Source: Chryseobacterium sp. SC28 (GTDB lineage: Bacteria; Bacteroidota; Bacteroidia; Flavobacteriales; Weeksellaceae). Taken from it: a DNA stretch of 64,000 bases. Positions within the stretch are counted from its first letter, which is position 1; each line of letters begins with the position of its first letter. The DNA is taken from the NCBI RefSeq assembly GCF_003932955.1, contig NZ_QOVY01000010.1:34697-98696 (forward strand), given 5' to 3'. Shown here one piece after another: positions 24,892 to 34,237 of the stretch. The notes under the pieces are model-generated. The model was given only the letters and a program-made list of their open reading frames with translations. It was not told the origin of the DNA and searched no databases. The position numbers and the translations under genes were made by a program.

Positions 24892-27291
24892 CTAGTTTCT
24901 CACCGGCTTACCTGTCTTCAGCATTCCGGCGATTCTTTCCAAAGTTTTTTTCTCGCCGCAAAGGGAGAGAAAGGCTTCTCTTTCCAAATCCAAAAGATAT
25001 TGTTCTGAAACTTCCGTTGGTTCGGAAAGATTTCCGCCCGTCATCACGTAGCCGATTTTGTTTGCGATGAGTCGGTCGTGTTCTGAGGCATAACCGCCGG
25101 CAACCATTTGGTCGGTTCCAACGTAGAACATTCCCATTGCTTCGCTGCCGAGCACTTTTACCTTCTCCGGAACTGGCGGTGTATATCCCAATTCGTCCAA
25201 CACAATTGCTTGACGTTTCGCTTCGGCTATCTGACGATCTCTATTGACAACAATGATGTCTTTGTCGGTCAAAATCCCCATTTGCCGGGCTTCGTGCGCA
25301 GAAGTCGCTACTTTTGCGGTTGCAATGTTCATAAAGTAATTTCTCAAATGATTGGTTTTGACATCGTCTGGAAGGGTTCCTTTCAAAGCCCTTAGGGCAA
25401 ACTCTTTGGTACCGCCGCCGCCCGGAATGAGACCAACGCCAACTTCTACCAAACCGATGTACGTCTCCGCTGCTGCTACGATTTTGTCTGAATGCATTGA
25501 GAATTCGCAGCCGCCGCCCAGCGTCATACCGAACGGTGCTGCTATTACCGGAATGGATGAATATCTCAGTTTCATAGAAGTTGATTGGAACAGAGCAACG
25601 GCCATATTGAGCTCATACCAATCCTGCTCAGCGGCCATCATCATAATCATCGCAAGATTGGCGCCCACTGAGAAATTCTCGGCTTGATTGCCAATGACCA
25701 AACCGCGATAATCCTTCTCTGCGATCTCTATAGATTTGCTAATGCCTTCCAAAACACCGCCGCCCAACGTGTTCATTTTTGAACGGAATTCGAAGTTCAA
25801 AATGCCGTCACCAAGGTCAATCAATGCAGATTCAGAATTGGACCAAACGGTCTTTTCTTTTCTGATATAATCTAGAATTATAAAGGTATCTTTCCCGGGA
25901 ATAGGTTCGTATGCTTTTGAATTTTGGTTATAGAATAGTTGGTTTCCGTTTTCCAATTTGTAGAAAGAGTCATTGCCGTTTGCCAGCATCTCTTTCACCC
26001 AATCGGCCACTTTGTAACCTTCGCTTTCCACCAAGTCGATTCCTTTCTGCACGCCTAGAAAATCCCAGTTTTCGAAAGGTCCGTATTTCCACGCATAGCC
26101 GGTTTTCATCGCATCATCGATGGAGTAGAATACGTCGGTGATTTCCGGAACGCGTTGCGAAACGTAGGCAAAAAGCGAAGCATAATGTTTTCTAATCAGT
26201 TCGCCTGCTTTGGTTTCATCTTTCAGCAAAATCGGCAAACGGTTTTTCAGACTTCCGGCTTCCTTAGCTGCTTGCACGATAGGAAGTTTCGGTTGTTTCG
26301 TAGGTTCGTAGCCAAGTGTCTGATAATTAAGCACAAAACGATTGACGTTTCCGCCGGCATCTTTTTCTTTATAATAGAATCCTTTTTTACTTTTATCTCC
26401 AAAGAATTTATTTTCGATCAGATAATTCAGAGTTTTAGAATCCTTAAGCGCCTGCACCATTTCGTCATCTTTTAGATTGGCTTGCAAGCCTTTTGTAACA
26501 CTGACGGCGGTGTCGAGACCAACCAAATCTCCCAATTTGAAAGTTCCGGTTTTTGGGCGGTTCAGCAAATCGCCCGTCAGAGCATCGGCTTCCTCAATGG
26601 TCAAGCCGATTTCCTCCGTGAGTTCCATAATTTTGGCCATAGAGTAAACGCCGATTCGGTTTCCGATGAAGCCCGGCGTGTCTTTGCAAAGCACCGTGGT
26701 TTTCCCAAGGAATTTTTCCGCATACGACATCAAGAAATCAACGACCGATTTGTCGGTTTTCGGTCCCGGAATCACTTCGAATAATTTCAAATATCGTGGC
26801 GGATTGAAGAAATGCGTTCCGCAGAAATACTTCTGAAAATCTTCTGACCTTCCTTCCGACATCAGGTGAATCGGAATTCCAGAGGTGTTGGAGGTGATCA
26901 AAGTGCCGGGTTTGCGAAGCTTGTCCACTTTCTCGAACATCGATTGCTTGATGTCCAATCTTTCCACGATAACCTCGATTACCCAATCCGAATTTTTGAT
27001 TTTTTCCAAATCATCTTCGAAGTTTCCAACCGTAATTCGGGAAGCGAAGGATTTGTCGTAGATCGGCGAGGGGTTGCTTTTCAGGGCGTTATCAAGATGC
27101 CCTTGCGCCACGCTGTTTCTGAACTTTTTACTTTCTGGATTTGCGCCCGCTGCTTTGTCTTTGTCCGACAATTCTTTGGGAGGCATATCCAACATCAAAA
27201 CCTGAATCCCGTTGCCAGCTAAGTGGCAGGCAATTCCGGAGCCCATCACGCCGGAGCCGAGAACCGTTACGTGTTTTATTTTTCTGTTCAT
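24892..27291 (-). CDS. 3-hydroxyacyl-CoA dehydrogenase / enoyl-CoA hydratase (FadN-like)
   Basis: A 799-residue bifunctional beta-oxidation enzyme. The NAD-binding dehydrogenase is N-terminal (VLGSGVMGSGIACHLAGNG at residues 10-28, then SNTSGIPI, GTHFFNPP and KDTPGFIGNRIG). The crotonase-fold hydratase is C-terminal (GNQAENFSVGANLAMI and GGGCEFSMHSDKI). This domain order is the FadN type, opposite to E. coli FadB. It is the first enzyme gene of the operon, 13 bp after the MarR regulator gene. Confidence 0.93.
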   Translation of the reverse strand: MNRKIKHVTVLGSGVMGSGIACHLAGNGIQVLMLDMPPKELSDKDKAAGANPESKKFRNSVAQGHLDNALKSNPSPIYDKSFASRITVGNFEDDLEKIKNSDWVIEVIVERLDIKQSMFEKVDKLRKPGTLITSNTSGIPIHLMSEGRSEDFQKYFCGTHFFNPPRYLKLFEVIPGPKTDKSVVDFLMSYAEKFLGKTTVLCKDTPGFIGNRIGVYSMAKIMELTEEIGLTIEEADALTGDLLNRPKTGTFKLGDLVGLDTAVSVTKGLQANLKDDEMVQALKDSKTLNYLIENKFFGDKSKKGFYYKEKDAGGNVNRFVLNYQTLGYEPTKQPKLPIVQAAKEAGSLKNRLPILLKDETKAGELIRKHYASLFAYVSQRVPEITDVFYSIDDAMKTGYAWKYGPFENWDFLGVQKGIDLVESEGYKVADWVKEMLANGNDSFYKLENGNQLFYNQNSKAYEPIPGKDTFIILDYIRKEKTVWSNSESALIDLGDGILNFEFRSKMNTLGGGVLEGISKSIEIAEKDYRGLVIGNQAENFSVGANLAMIMMMAAEQDWYELNMAVALFQSTSMKLRYSSIPVIAAPFGMTLGGGCEFSMHSDKIVAAAETYIGLVEVGVGLIPGGGGTKEFALRALKGTLPDDVKTNHLRNYFMNIATAKVATSAHEARQMGILTDKDIIVVNRDRQIAEAKRQAIVLDELGYTPPVPEKVKVLGSEAMGMFYVGTDQMVAGGYASEHDRLIANKIGYVMTGGNLSEPTEVSEQYLLDLEREAFLSLCGEKKTLERIAGMLKTGKPVRN

Positions 27292-27304
27292 TTATTGAGA
27301 TTTA

Positions 27305-27769
27305 TTATTTGTTTCTATAATTACGTTCATTAGCAATTTTGAGAATTTCGTTCATCACTTCTTTGAAGATCTCGTATTTCTCCGGCTGAACCCTTTCCAG
27401 CACTTTTTTATTAAAATTGAGCACCACTTCCTTTGATAAGTTTCTGGAATGGATTCCCTTTTCCGTCAACTTGATGATAACTTCACGTTTATCAGTGGTG
27501 GTTTTTTCTTTGTAGATGTAGCCGTTGTCTTCCAGAAGTTTGATGATTCTTGTGAGAGAAGTAGGTTCGATCGCCATTTTAGGACCCAGATTGGTACTTC
27601 TCGTTCCTTCTTTCGGATCGATTTTTAGTAATGTAAGTGCCTGAACCGCAGTGGAATTGTACAATGAGGCCTGATCGGAATACATTTTCGAGACTGCCAA
27701 CCAAGCAGACTTGAGCATCAAGTCCACGCTTTCGACTTTTTCGGAAGTTTTCTTTTCCATAGTGATCAT
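27305..27769 (-). CDS. MarR-family transcriptional regulator of the beta-oxidation operon
   Basis: A 154-residue winged-helix protein of the MarR family: LTLLKIDPKEGTRSTNLGPKMAIEPTSLTRIIKLLEDNGYIYKEKTTTDKREVIIKLTEKG covers the recognition helix and wing. It is the first gene of the fad operon. The start is uncertain between ATGs at 27769 and 27760. A 24-bp palindrome in its own promoter is the likely operator, so it probably represses its operon and responds to an acyl-CoA or fatty acid. The ligand is inferred from context only. Confidence 0.92.
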   Translation of the reverse strand: MITMEKKTSEKVESVDLMLKSAWLAVSKMYSDQASLYNSTAVQALTLLKIDPKEGTRSTNLGPKMAIEPTSLTRIIKLLEDNGYIYKEKTTTDKREVIIKLTEKGIHSRNLSKEVVLNFNKKVLERVQPEKYEIFKEVMNEILKIANERNYRNK

Positions 27770-27784
27770 ATTGAGTGCTTTTTA

Positions 27785-27792
27785 CAAATATA
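27785..27792 (-). promoter_or_regulatory. -7 box (TATATTTG) of the MarR/fad operon
   Basis: It matches TAnnTTTG. It lies about 15 bp before the regulator start codon and 4 bp downstream of the palindrome. Confidence 0.7.
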
Positions 27793-27796
27793 AAAA

Positions 27797-27820
27797 AAAT
27801 ACTATGCATGCATAGTATTT
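27797..27820. promoter_or_regulatory. 24-bp perfect palindrome, probable MarR operator
   Basis: The half-site is AAATACTATGCA followed by its exact reverse complement, without a spacer. It occupies the spacer just upstream of the -7 box, a position where bound repressor would block RNA polymerase. Confidence 0.8.
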
Positions 27821-27901
27821 CCGTGATAGAATATGTAACTATTTGATTTGTTGCGACTTAATTGTTATGCAAAACTTAATAATTAAAAAATTGTAATTCT
27901 T

Positions 27902-28855
27902 TCAATGTTCGGTATCGCCACTATTGATAAGGAATTGTAGCGATTGTTTCACATCTGAGAAAGTATGATAATTGTCACAAAAATTACCCATTTTCAGTTC
28001 CCATTGATCATTTTGGAAGGTCAGTTTGAATTTTTGCAGATCTGCAGAAAAGTTTTTTTGAAGAAACGAAAACATCATTTCTTTTTCCAAATTTGGCGCA
28101 TCTATTTCCGGCGGTCGAAAATTTGGGTTGAATTCGAGGATTTTTGGGGTTATTAATTCAGGATTGCTGAGGATGACTTCTTCCGCAATGCCGCTGGTGA
28201 GTTTTCTGTTTTTCAACCACCAGATTTTATCCGAAAATTCCTTTGCCAATCGCCAATCGTGGGACGAAAAAAGAATCAGTTTATTTTCATTTTTTGCTAA
28301 ATTTCGAATTAAAGAAAGAATCATCAATTTGTTTTCTTCGTCCAAATGCGTGGTGGGTTCGTCCAAAATAATGAAAGGAGAATTTTGCGCCAAAGCTCTT
28401 CCAATAAAAGCTTTTTGAAGATTTCCATCCGAAAGTTCTGCTAATTTTTTACTTCTAAATTGGGTAAGATTTAGCTGATCAATTATTTCATCGATTTCAG
28501 TTTTATCCTTTTCATTCAATTTAAAATAATAAGGATAGTGAATGTATTTTCCAAGTGAAATTAAATCTGTAACGGTATAATTTTCAGGTATTTCGGATTT
28601 TGAAAAGACGATGGCAATTTTGGAAGCTATTTCGTTTGGATTTAGTGTTTGAATTGATTTTCCGTTGATTGAAATTTCGCCGTTCAAAAGTTTATTCTGT
28701 CCGAGAATTGATTTGATTAAAGTCGTTTTTCCAATGCCGTTATTGCCCATCAAAAGACAGACTTCGCCTAATTCTAAGGAAGTATTGATGTCAGAAATTA
28801 ATGGTTCTGAATATCCGATGGATGCGTTAATTATTTTGAGAAAATTCATCATCAT
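27902..28855 (-). CDS. ABC transporter ATP-binding protein, FecE/BtuD type
   Basis: A 317-residue ATPase of the iron-siderophore/haem/cobalamin importer class. Walker A is GNNGIGKTT near residue 40, the signature is LSDGNLQKAFIGRAL and Walker B is FIILDEPTTHLDEEN. The C-terminal 90 residues after the ATPase domain have no family I know. Its start overlaps the permease gene by 4 bp. No substrate-binding protein or TonB receptor gene is adjacent, so the substrate is open. Confidence 0.9.
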   Translation of the reverse strand: MMMNFLKIINASIGYSEPLISDINTSLELGEVCLLMGNNGIGKTTLIKSILGQNKLLNGEISINGKSIQTLNPNEIASKIAIVFSKSEIPENYTVTDLISLGKYIHYPYYFKLNEKDKTEIDEIIDQLNLTQFRSKKLAELSDGNLQKAFIGRALAQNSPFIILDEPTTHLDEENKLMILSLIRNLAKNENKLILFSSHDWRLAKEFSDKIWWLKNRKLTSGIAEEVILSNPELITPKILEFNPNFRPPEIDAPNLEKEMMFSFLQKNFSADLQKFKLTFQNDQWELKMGNFCDNYHTFSDVKQSLQFLINSGDTEH

Positions 28856-29817
28856 TTCTTTTTAATTAGCATCAACAATATCACCGGAATCCCAAAAAAC
28901 GTCGTAATAATATTAATCGGAAACTGACTGAGTTCTGAAATAATCGAAAAAACCTGCATTATCAAAATTCCCAAAACGATATTCAAAATCCATTGATGCC
29001 AAAGCTGAGCGGGATTCCAAAGCATTCTGCAAAAATGCGGCACCACAACGCCAATGAATAAAATCGGCCCCAAAAAAGCCGTCACAGAAGCCGATAGAAT
29101 AGAAGAAGCGAGAATAATACTGATTTTCAATTTCGATTGGCTGACACCAAAACTCTGAGCATAAGCCGATCCCAAAGCATTACCAATCAACGGTTTGATA
29201 GATTTGAAAGTGAAAAAGAATCCGATAATTATTAAAATGGTTAAGATGGAAATTTGAGAAAAATTGGCTTGGTTATTCGCTCCGAAAGTCCATAAAATAT
29301 AGTTTTTCAAACTTTGACTTTCGACATAAAATTGAAGAAAAGAAACAATGGCGCCAGCCAAAGCAGAAATCAGAAAACCGAAAATTATGATGAAACTTTT
29401 GTCGCGAAATCGATTGGAAAATAAAAGCAAAACCAACATCAGAACTACACTTCCAAGAATTGATGACAAGCTGATGAAACTGTTCTGCAGAAAATCCGGA
29501 ATCGGAATATCCTGCGAAAAGAAAATGTAAAACGCGACAAACAAACCGGAAACCGACGTGATTCCCAAAACATCCGGTCCGGCCAAAGGATTTTTGAAAT
29601 ATTCCTGCAAAAGAAAACCACTCGTCGGGATTGCAATTCCGGCCAAAATCATTGCTAAAGCGCGATTGATTCGGAATCCCGCGATTTGAAAATTTTCTTT
29701 ATTTGAATTCAAAAAATCGGAAAACGTGAGTTTTGCAAAACCTGTATTCAAATTGATAACAAAAGCCAGAATGCTGCACATCACAAGCAAGAAAACTATG
29801 ACGGGAAAGCGTTTCAT
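28852..29817 (-). CDS. FecCD-family ABC permease
   Basis: A 321-residue multi-helix permease of the FecCD/BtuC class. Family landmarks are INRALAMILAGIAIPTSGFLLQEYFKNPLAGPDVLG near residue 50 and FLGPILFIGVVVPHFCR near residue 265. It is co-transcribed with the ATPase gene, overlapping it by 4 bp, and would form the channel of an iron-chelate or vitamin B12 importer. Confidence 0.92.
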   Translation of the reverse strand: MKRFPVIVFLLVMCSILAFVINLNTGFAKLTFSDFLNSNKENFQIAGFRINRALAMILAGIAIPTSGFLLQEYFKNPLAGPDVLGITSVSGLFVAFYIFFSQDIPIPDFLQNSFISLSSILGSVVLMLVLLLFSNRFRDKSFIIIFGFLISALAGAIVSFLQFYVESQSLKNYILWTFGANNQANFSQISILTILIIIGFFFTFKSIKPLIGNALGSAYAQSFGVSQSKLKISIILASSILSASVTAFLGPILFIGVVVPHFCRMLWNPAQLWHQWILNIVLGILIMQVFSIISELSQFPINIITTFFGIPVILLMLIKKK

Positions 29818-29866
29818 CGGTTATCAAGCATTAATTCTGTTATATATTGTGCAGATTTTCACATAA

Positions 29867-30430
29867 TTAATTTAGCAGCTGTTTTATCTTGCGGTCAAGG
29901 GCTTCTTCACTCATCGATCCGATGGTTTCATCAGATTTATCGCCTTTTTTCATCAAAGTAAAAGGAATTGCTTCGCCTGTCCAAGTTTTGAAATTTTGCT
30001 TGAAAAACTCAGGTTTCAAAAGACTTCCGTCTAACAGAACTACTTGTTTTCTGATGTTTTGTTCATCTACAAAATTAGGCACTGCACTATTCCAATCGCT
30101 CTTGTTGTCCAGACTTACAAAGGTGAACTTGACGGGCTGGCCTTTTAATTCATTCATTTTCTTGCGAAAAAAAGGAATTTCGCGCACGCACGGTCCGCAC
30201 CAAGTGGCGAAAAAATTGGTCACATACAAAGTATCGGGATGATTATTCTGAAGGTAATTGGATATTTTTTCCGGAGAAAACTCCGCCAATTCTGCAACGT
30301 CAGCTTCGGATTTTGAAGGTTCAACTTGTATAGAGTCTTCTTTGGCCTGAGTTTCAGCTACTTTTTCATTATTCTTTTTACAAGCTAACAAGCTCATTGA
30401 CAAGATGGAGTAGATGATAATTTTTTTCAT
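29867..30430 (-). CDS. TlpA-like thiol-disulfide lipoprotein
   Basis: A 187-residue thioredoxin-fold lipoprotein. The ATG at 30430 starts the lipoprotein signal MKKIIIYSILSMSLLACKKN, with the lipobox LLAC. The active site is FFATWCGPCVREIPFFRK and the cis-Pro region is AIPFTLM. It faces the periplasm and probably reduces or folds exported proteins, perhaps for haem or cytochrome biogenesis. It is 50 bp upstream of the FecCD gene. Confidence 0.9.
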   Translation of the reverse strand: MKKIIIYSILSMSLLACKKNNEKVAETQAKEDSIQVEPSKSEADVAELAEFSPEKISNYLQNNHPDTLYVTNFFATWCGPCVREIPFFRKKMNELKGQPVKFTFVSLDNKSDWNSAVPNFVDEQNIRKQVVLLDGSLLKPEFFKQNFKTWTGEAIPFTLMKKGDKSDETIGSMSEEALDRKIKQLLN

Positions 30431-30676
30431 AATTTTAATTCTATAATAATTTGAAGACAAAGTTTATTGAGATCGTTTATTAATAAATGTTTGAGCTTCG
30501 CAAAGCCGCTTTGCTTAGATAAGAATTTTTTTCATTTTCTTATAAGTTTCACAACTTTGTAAAACTAAAAATGCAGCGTCAAAAAAAACTCGGTAGGTCT
30601 ATAGTTCATATTAAACAGTATTCGGCAAATTTAGATTTTTTCTTCTGTCAAATTTCATTAAATTTGGTTCTTGACA

Positions 30677-31804
30677 ATGGAGAATCTATTAACAGTAGCC
30701 AATCAGCCTCAGTTTCACAGGCTAAAAATAGCTAAAAAACAACAACTGACCAAACATGCATTTGCGCTGGAGTTGGAAGTTCCACCTGAGCTGAAATCGC
30801 GATATGATTACAAAGCGGGCCAATGTGTCACGTTGAAATATCACTTCCAAGAAAGGGAAATCCGGAACGATTATTCCTTTACGTCGGCACCTTTTGAAGA
30901 AAAAATAGCTTTGGCCATCAAGATCAATGGCGATAGCAGCTCCACAAAATTTCTTTTCGAAAATTATGACGTCGGAGATGAGATTTCTGTGAGCGAACCT
31001 CAAGGCCGTTTCTTTCTGCGCTCCAAGCCCAATGAAAAACGAACCATCATCGCATTTGCTTCCGGCATCGGCATTACGCCCATTATCAGTCACATCAAAA
31101 ATATTCTTTATGAAGAAAAATCGACGCGGATCTTTCTCTTCTACGGAAACAAAAGCGAGGAAGACATCATCCTGAAAGATGAATTGACAAATCTTCAAAA
31201 ACAATATGCAGGCCGGCTGGCATGTTTTTATTTTCTTTCCCAGGAATCGGTGAAAGACAAGCTGTTCGAGGGGAGAATCGATGAAAAGAAAGTTTCGCTG
31301 ATTATCAATCAACTTTTGCATCTGGATGAAGACGATGAGGAATCCACAATCTGGGATAATACCGATGAAGTCCTGATCTGCGGTCCCGGGCCAATGATAA
31401 AATCTGTCGCAAACGCCTGCTACAACCACGGAATCCCAAAAAAAAATATTCATTTTGAACTGTTTGAAGCTTACAACGAGGATATCTATCCGCGCGAAAA
31501 GGAGTTTCCACTGATAGAAAATGTGAAAGTCAAAATCAAATTCAATCACATTGAAAAAGACGGCATTATCCTGAAAAATAACGAAAGAAAGATCCTGCAT
31601 CAGCTATTGGATCTGGGGTACAATCTCCCATATTCTTGCAAATCCGGTGTTTGCGGCAGCTGTCTTTGCTATTTGAGAGCGGGCAAAGTGGATATGACCG
31701 AAGACGAATATCTCACCGATCACGAAAAAGATCAGGGAAAAATCTTACCTTGTACGGCAATTGCAATGAGTAAGGAGATATTTTTGGATTTTGATATAAT
31801 TTGA
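30677..31804 (+). CDS. PaaE-like FAD/NAD(P)-binding oxidoreductase with C-terminal 2Fe-2S ferredoxin domain
   Basis: A reductase of about 375 residues. The ferredoxin-reductase domain has REIRNDYSFTSAP (FAD), ASGIGITPIISHIK (NAD(P)) and EVLICGPGPMIKSV. The C-terminal 2Fe-2S domain carries SCKSGVCGSCLCYLRAGKV and a last Cys in KILPCTA. It resembles PaaE of phenylacetyl-CoA epoxidase, but no paa genes are nearby, so the electron acceptor is unknown. The ATG is chosen over an in-frame TTG two codons upstream. TAAATTTG lies about 10 bp before it. Confidence 0.9.
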   Translation: MENLLTVANQPQFHRLKIAKKQQLTKHAFALELEVPPELKSRYDYKAGQCVTLKYHFQEREIRNDYSFTSAPFEEKIALAIKINGDSSSTKFLFENYDVGDEISVSEPQGRFFLRSKPNEKRTIIAFASGIGITPIISHIKNILYEEKSTRIFLFYGNKSEEDIILKDELTNLQKQYAGRLACFYFLSQESVKDKLFEGRIDEKKVSLIINQLLHLDEDDEESTIWDNTDEVLICGPGPMIKSVANACYNHGIPKKNIHFELFEAYNEDIYPREKEFPLIENVKVKIKFNHIEKDGIILKNNERKILHQLLDLGYNLPYSCKSGVCGSCLCYLRAGKVDMTEDEYLTDHEKDQGKILPCTAIAMSKEIFLDFDII

Positions 31805-31806
31805 GT

Positions 31807-32427
31807 ATGGGTAGAGCACTCAATATTTTGAAAATCGCTTTTCGGCTTTTGGAATTGGGAATTTTGCTGATGATTCTGGCCAATTTTTGGGTGTATGCCT
31901 TGACGAGCGGCCGCACCTATACCAAGATCAGCCAAGTGCCACCGAGAGATTGTGCCTTGGTGCTGGGAACCTCGCCCAAGATGCGTTCCGGCGTTGCCAA
32001 TCCCTATTTTACAGCAAGAATGGATGCAGTCGGCACACTTTATCATCACGGAAAAATCAAAAAAATCATCGTGAGCGGAGAGAAAAGTGAAAATTATGAT
32101 GAGCCCGAAGCGATGAAGAATTTTTTGGTTTATAATGAAGGCGTCCCGGAGGAGATTATTATCAAAGATCCAAAAGGCTTCAACACGCACAGAAGCATCC
32201 TGAACTGCAAAAATATCTATAAGCAGAAAAACGTCATCATCGTCTCGCAGGGTTTCCACAATATGCGCGCTTTGTTTTTTGCCAGAAACAACGGGATGAA
32301 TGCCTTGGGATTTGATGCGCAAGATGTGACCAAAAATGAAAGTTTTTATAGGAATCACACCCGGGAATTTCTCGCGCGCGATCTTGCCGTTTTTTATTAT
32401 ATTTTGGGCATTTCTCCGGAAGAATGA
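31807..32427 (+). CDS. SanA/YdcF-like DUF218 membrane protein
   Basis: A 206-residue protein with one N-terminal membrane helix (about residues 15-35) and a DUF218 domain: CALVLGTSPKMRSGVANPYFTARMDAV, KIIVSGEKSENYDEPEAMKNFL and VIIVSQGFHNMRALFFARNNG. SanA is linked to envelope barrier function in E. coli; the enzymatic role is not established. It starts 2 bp after the reductase stop, suggesting co-transcription. Confidence 0.88.
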   Translation: MGRALNILKIAFRLLELGILLMILANFWVYALTSGRTYTKISQVPPRDCALVLGTSPKMRSGVANPYFTARMDAVGTLYHHGKIKKIIVSGEKSENYDEPEAMKNFLVYNEGVPEEIIIKDPKGFNTHRSILNCKNIYKQKNVIIVSQGFHNMRALFFARNNGMNALGFDAQDVTKNESFYRNHTREFLARDLAVFYYILGISPEE

Positions 32428-32524
32428 ATTTTTTAATTTAAATAAAAAGTTGCTGAATTTAGATTTGGCAGATTCTTTGTGACTATATAAGATTCCAAAT
32501 AAAATGATTATAATGAGAAATAAA

Positions 32525-33091
32525 ATGAAAAATATAACAAAAATGGTAGCTCTGTCTCTTCTCAGCTTCGTTGTGTTCTCTTGTACTACAAGCGGCGGCG
32601 GATATGCGGCTGCTGATCCCTATTCTCAGGGATTCTCGGATGGTTACAGAGCCGGATATTACCAGTCGCCGGATGGCTTTTGGTACGCTCCCAACGTGGT
32701 TTATCTGGATTATAATAACAATTACTACCAAAATGGCGTTGTTTATGTCCCGAAAAACAGAAACCGAACTACTGTGATTGTATCTCCGAAAAGAAATTAT
32801 TTGCAAAATCAGATTCCGAATAATGCAAGAATACCGTCCACCACAAGAACGCAACAAAATGCAACGCGAACCCAAAAGAGTGTTGAGGCACCACAGAAGG
32901 TAAATAGTGCCACGCGAAACCCATCTCCAAATACGGTTCGAATGCAGCCCAGGGCTAATAGCGGAACAAGAACTCAGCCTCAAAATAATGTGCGCATCCG
33001 GCCGCAGAATCCGCCAAAATCTGCTCCGCAAAATAATCCTGCTCAGCCAGCCGCGCCTCAAGATAACTCCCGAAGAAGCGGATCGCGATAG
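32525..33091 (+). CDS. Hypothetical lipoprotein with GYRAGYY and Pro/Gln/Asn-rich tail
   Basis: A 188-residue exported lipoprotein: MKNITKMVALSLLSFVVFSC ends in a lipobox. Residues 20-60 contain YSQGFSDGYRAGYYQSPDG and YLDYNNNYYQNGVVYVPKNR. From residue 80 the protein is low-complexity with repeated TRTQ, RTQQNA, PQNN and RIRPQN segments, poor in hydrophobics. It could extend into or line the envelope. Upstream ATGs at 32504 and 32513 would push the hydrophobic stretch inward. No function is known. Confidence 0.75.
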   Translation: MKNITKMVALSLLSFVVFSCTTSGGGYAAADPYSQGFSDGYRAGYYQSPDGFWYAPNVVYLDYNNNYYQNGVVYVPKNRNRTTVIVSPKRNYLQNQIPNNARIPSTTRTQQNATRTQKSVEAPQKVNSATRNPSPNTVRMQPRANSGTRTQPQNNVRIRPQNPPKSAPQNNPAQPAAPQDNSRRSGSR

Positions 33092-33098
33092 ATAAAGA

Positions 33099-33126
33099 CC
33101 AGTTTTCACTGGTCTTTCTTTTTGGA
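33099..33126 (+). terminator. Intrinsic terminator after the lipoprotein gene
   Basis: A 9-bp stem AAAGACCAG / CTGGTCTTT with loop ttttca is followed by CTTTTT. Confidence 0.82.
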
Positions 33127-33177
33127 TTGAATCTTCAACTTTTCAATTTTATAAACCGACGGCAAATAAAATTATAT

Positions 33178-33185
33178 TATTTTTG
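33178..33185 (+). promoter_or_regulatory. -7 box (TATTTTTG) of udk
   Basis: It matches TAnnTTTG and lies only 6 nt before the ATG at 33192, which implies a leaderless or nearly leaderless mRNA. Confidence 0.5.
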
Positions 33186-33191
33186 TAAAAA

Positions 33192-33818
33192 ATGAAAAGG
33201 ATGCTCGTGATAGGAATTGCCGGAGGCACCGGTTCCGGAAAAACGACGGTGGTCAACAAAATTCTCCAACAGCTGAATGTAGAAGGAGTCAACGTGTTGT
33301 CTCAGGACAATTATTATCACGACAATCCCAATCTGACGCTTTCGGAGAGGGAAGTCCTGAACTATGATCATCCGAAATCCATCGATTTCGACTTGCTGCT
33401 GCGCCACGTGAAAGCATTGAAAAATCATCAAAGCATAGAGCAGCCGGTTTATTCTTTCGTGACGCACTCCAGAACCGGAGATCACGTAACCGTAGAGCCG
33501 AGAAATGTTTTGATTGTAGAAGGTATTTTGGTTTTGACCAATAAAGAACTACTGAAGGAATTTGACTTGAAAGTCTTTGTTCATGCCGATTCCGACGAGA
33601 GACTGATCCGAAGAATCCGACGCGACACGCAGGAAAGAGGGCGCGATTTGCAAGAAGTCCTCCATAGGTATCAGACGACTCTCAAACCGATGCATCAGGA
33701 ATTCATCGAGCCTTCCAAAAACGAAGCCGATTTGATTGTCCCAAATATGAAACAAAACTCGGTTGCCATTGATTTTCTGACGACTGTTATCAATAATTCG
33801 CTTAAAAAAGTTCATTAA
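33192..33818 (+). CDS. udk: Uridine kinase
   Basis: Udk phosphorylates uridine and cytidine for pyrimidine salvage. The 208-residue protein has the P-loop GIAGGTGSGKTTV at residues 8-20, the SQDNYYHDNPNLT and NYDHPKSIDFDLL substrate segments, the VEGILVLTNKEL block and a lid RRIRRDTQERGRDL. It begins a run of co-oriented genes (FtsB-like, mutA-like, dinB-like) with short gaps. Confidence 0.96.
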   Translation: MKRMLVIGIAGGTGSGKTTVVNKILQQLNVEGVNVLSQDNYYHDNPNLTLSEREVLNYDHPKSIDFDLLLRHVKALKNHQSIEQPVYSFVTHSRTGDHVTVEPRNVLIVEGILVLTNKELLKEFDLKVFVHADSDERLIRRIRRDTQERGRDLQEVLHRYQTTLKPMHQEFIEPSKNEADLIVPNMKQNSVAIDFLTTVINNSLKKVH

Positions 33819-33871
33819 TTATGAAGTCGCTTTGCGATATCATTTTGCCTTAGAAATAATATATTTTCAAT

Positions 33872-34222
33872 ATGAAAGAATTAATCAAAGACATCAAGAA
33901 AAAATCTCCGACACGCAGGTTTTTCCAAAGGTATGTTTTCAACAAATATTTGCTGACGCTTGTAGGTTTTTTGATCTGGATGATCTTCTTCGACAGCACT
34001 TCTTTTTTGGTCATCAATGAACTGAATGGCGAGATCAAACGCTACGAAAAACAGCTTAATTTTTATAAAACAGAATACGAAAAGAATGACAAATTTTACC
34101 GTAAACTGATGAACGATAAAGCCGAAAAGGAAAAGTATGCGCGAGAAAATTACTTTATGAAAAAACCCAATGAAGAAATTTTCATCCTAGTAGTCGATAG
34201 TTCCAAAATGGCTAAGAAGTAA
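33872..34222 (+). CDS. FtsB/DivIC septum formation initiator
   Basis: A 116-residue bitopic protein. A basic N-terminus (KKKSPTRRFFQRYVFN) is followed by one membrane helix (about residues 28-46). A coiled coil comes next (NGEIKRYEKQLNFYKTEYEKNDKFYRKLMNDKAEKEKYARENYFM), and EEIFILV is the beta strand typical of DivIC/FtsB. It would act with FtsL and FtsQ at the division site. It lies 53 bp after udk and 15 bp before the mutase gene. Confidence 0.88.
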   Translation: MKELIKDIKKKSPTRRFFQRYVFNKYLLTLVGFLIWMIFFDSTSFLVINELNGEIKRYEKQLNFYKTEYEKNDKFYRKLMNDKAEKEKYARENYFMKKPNEEIFILVVDSSKMAKK

Positions 34223-34237
34223 CATAAAACTCACAGA

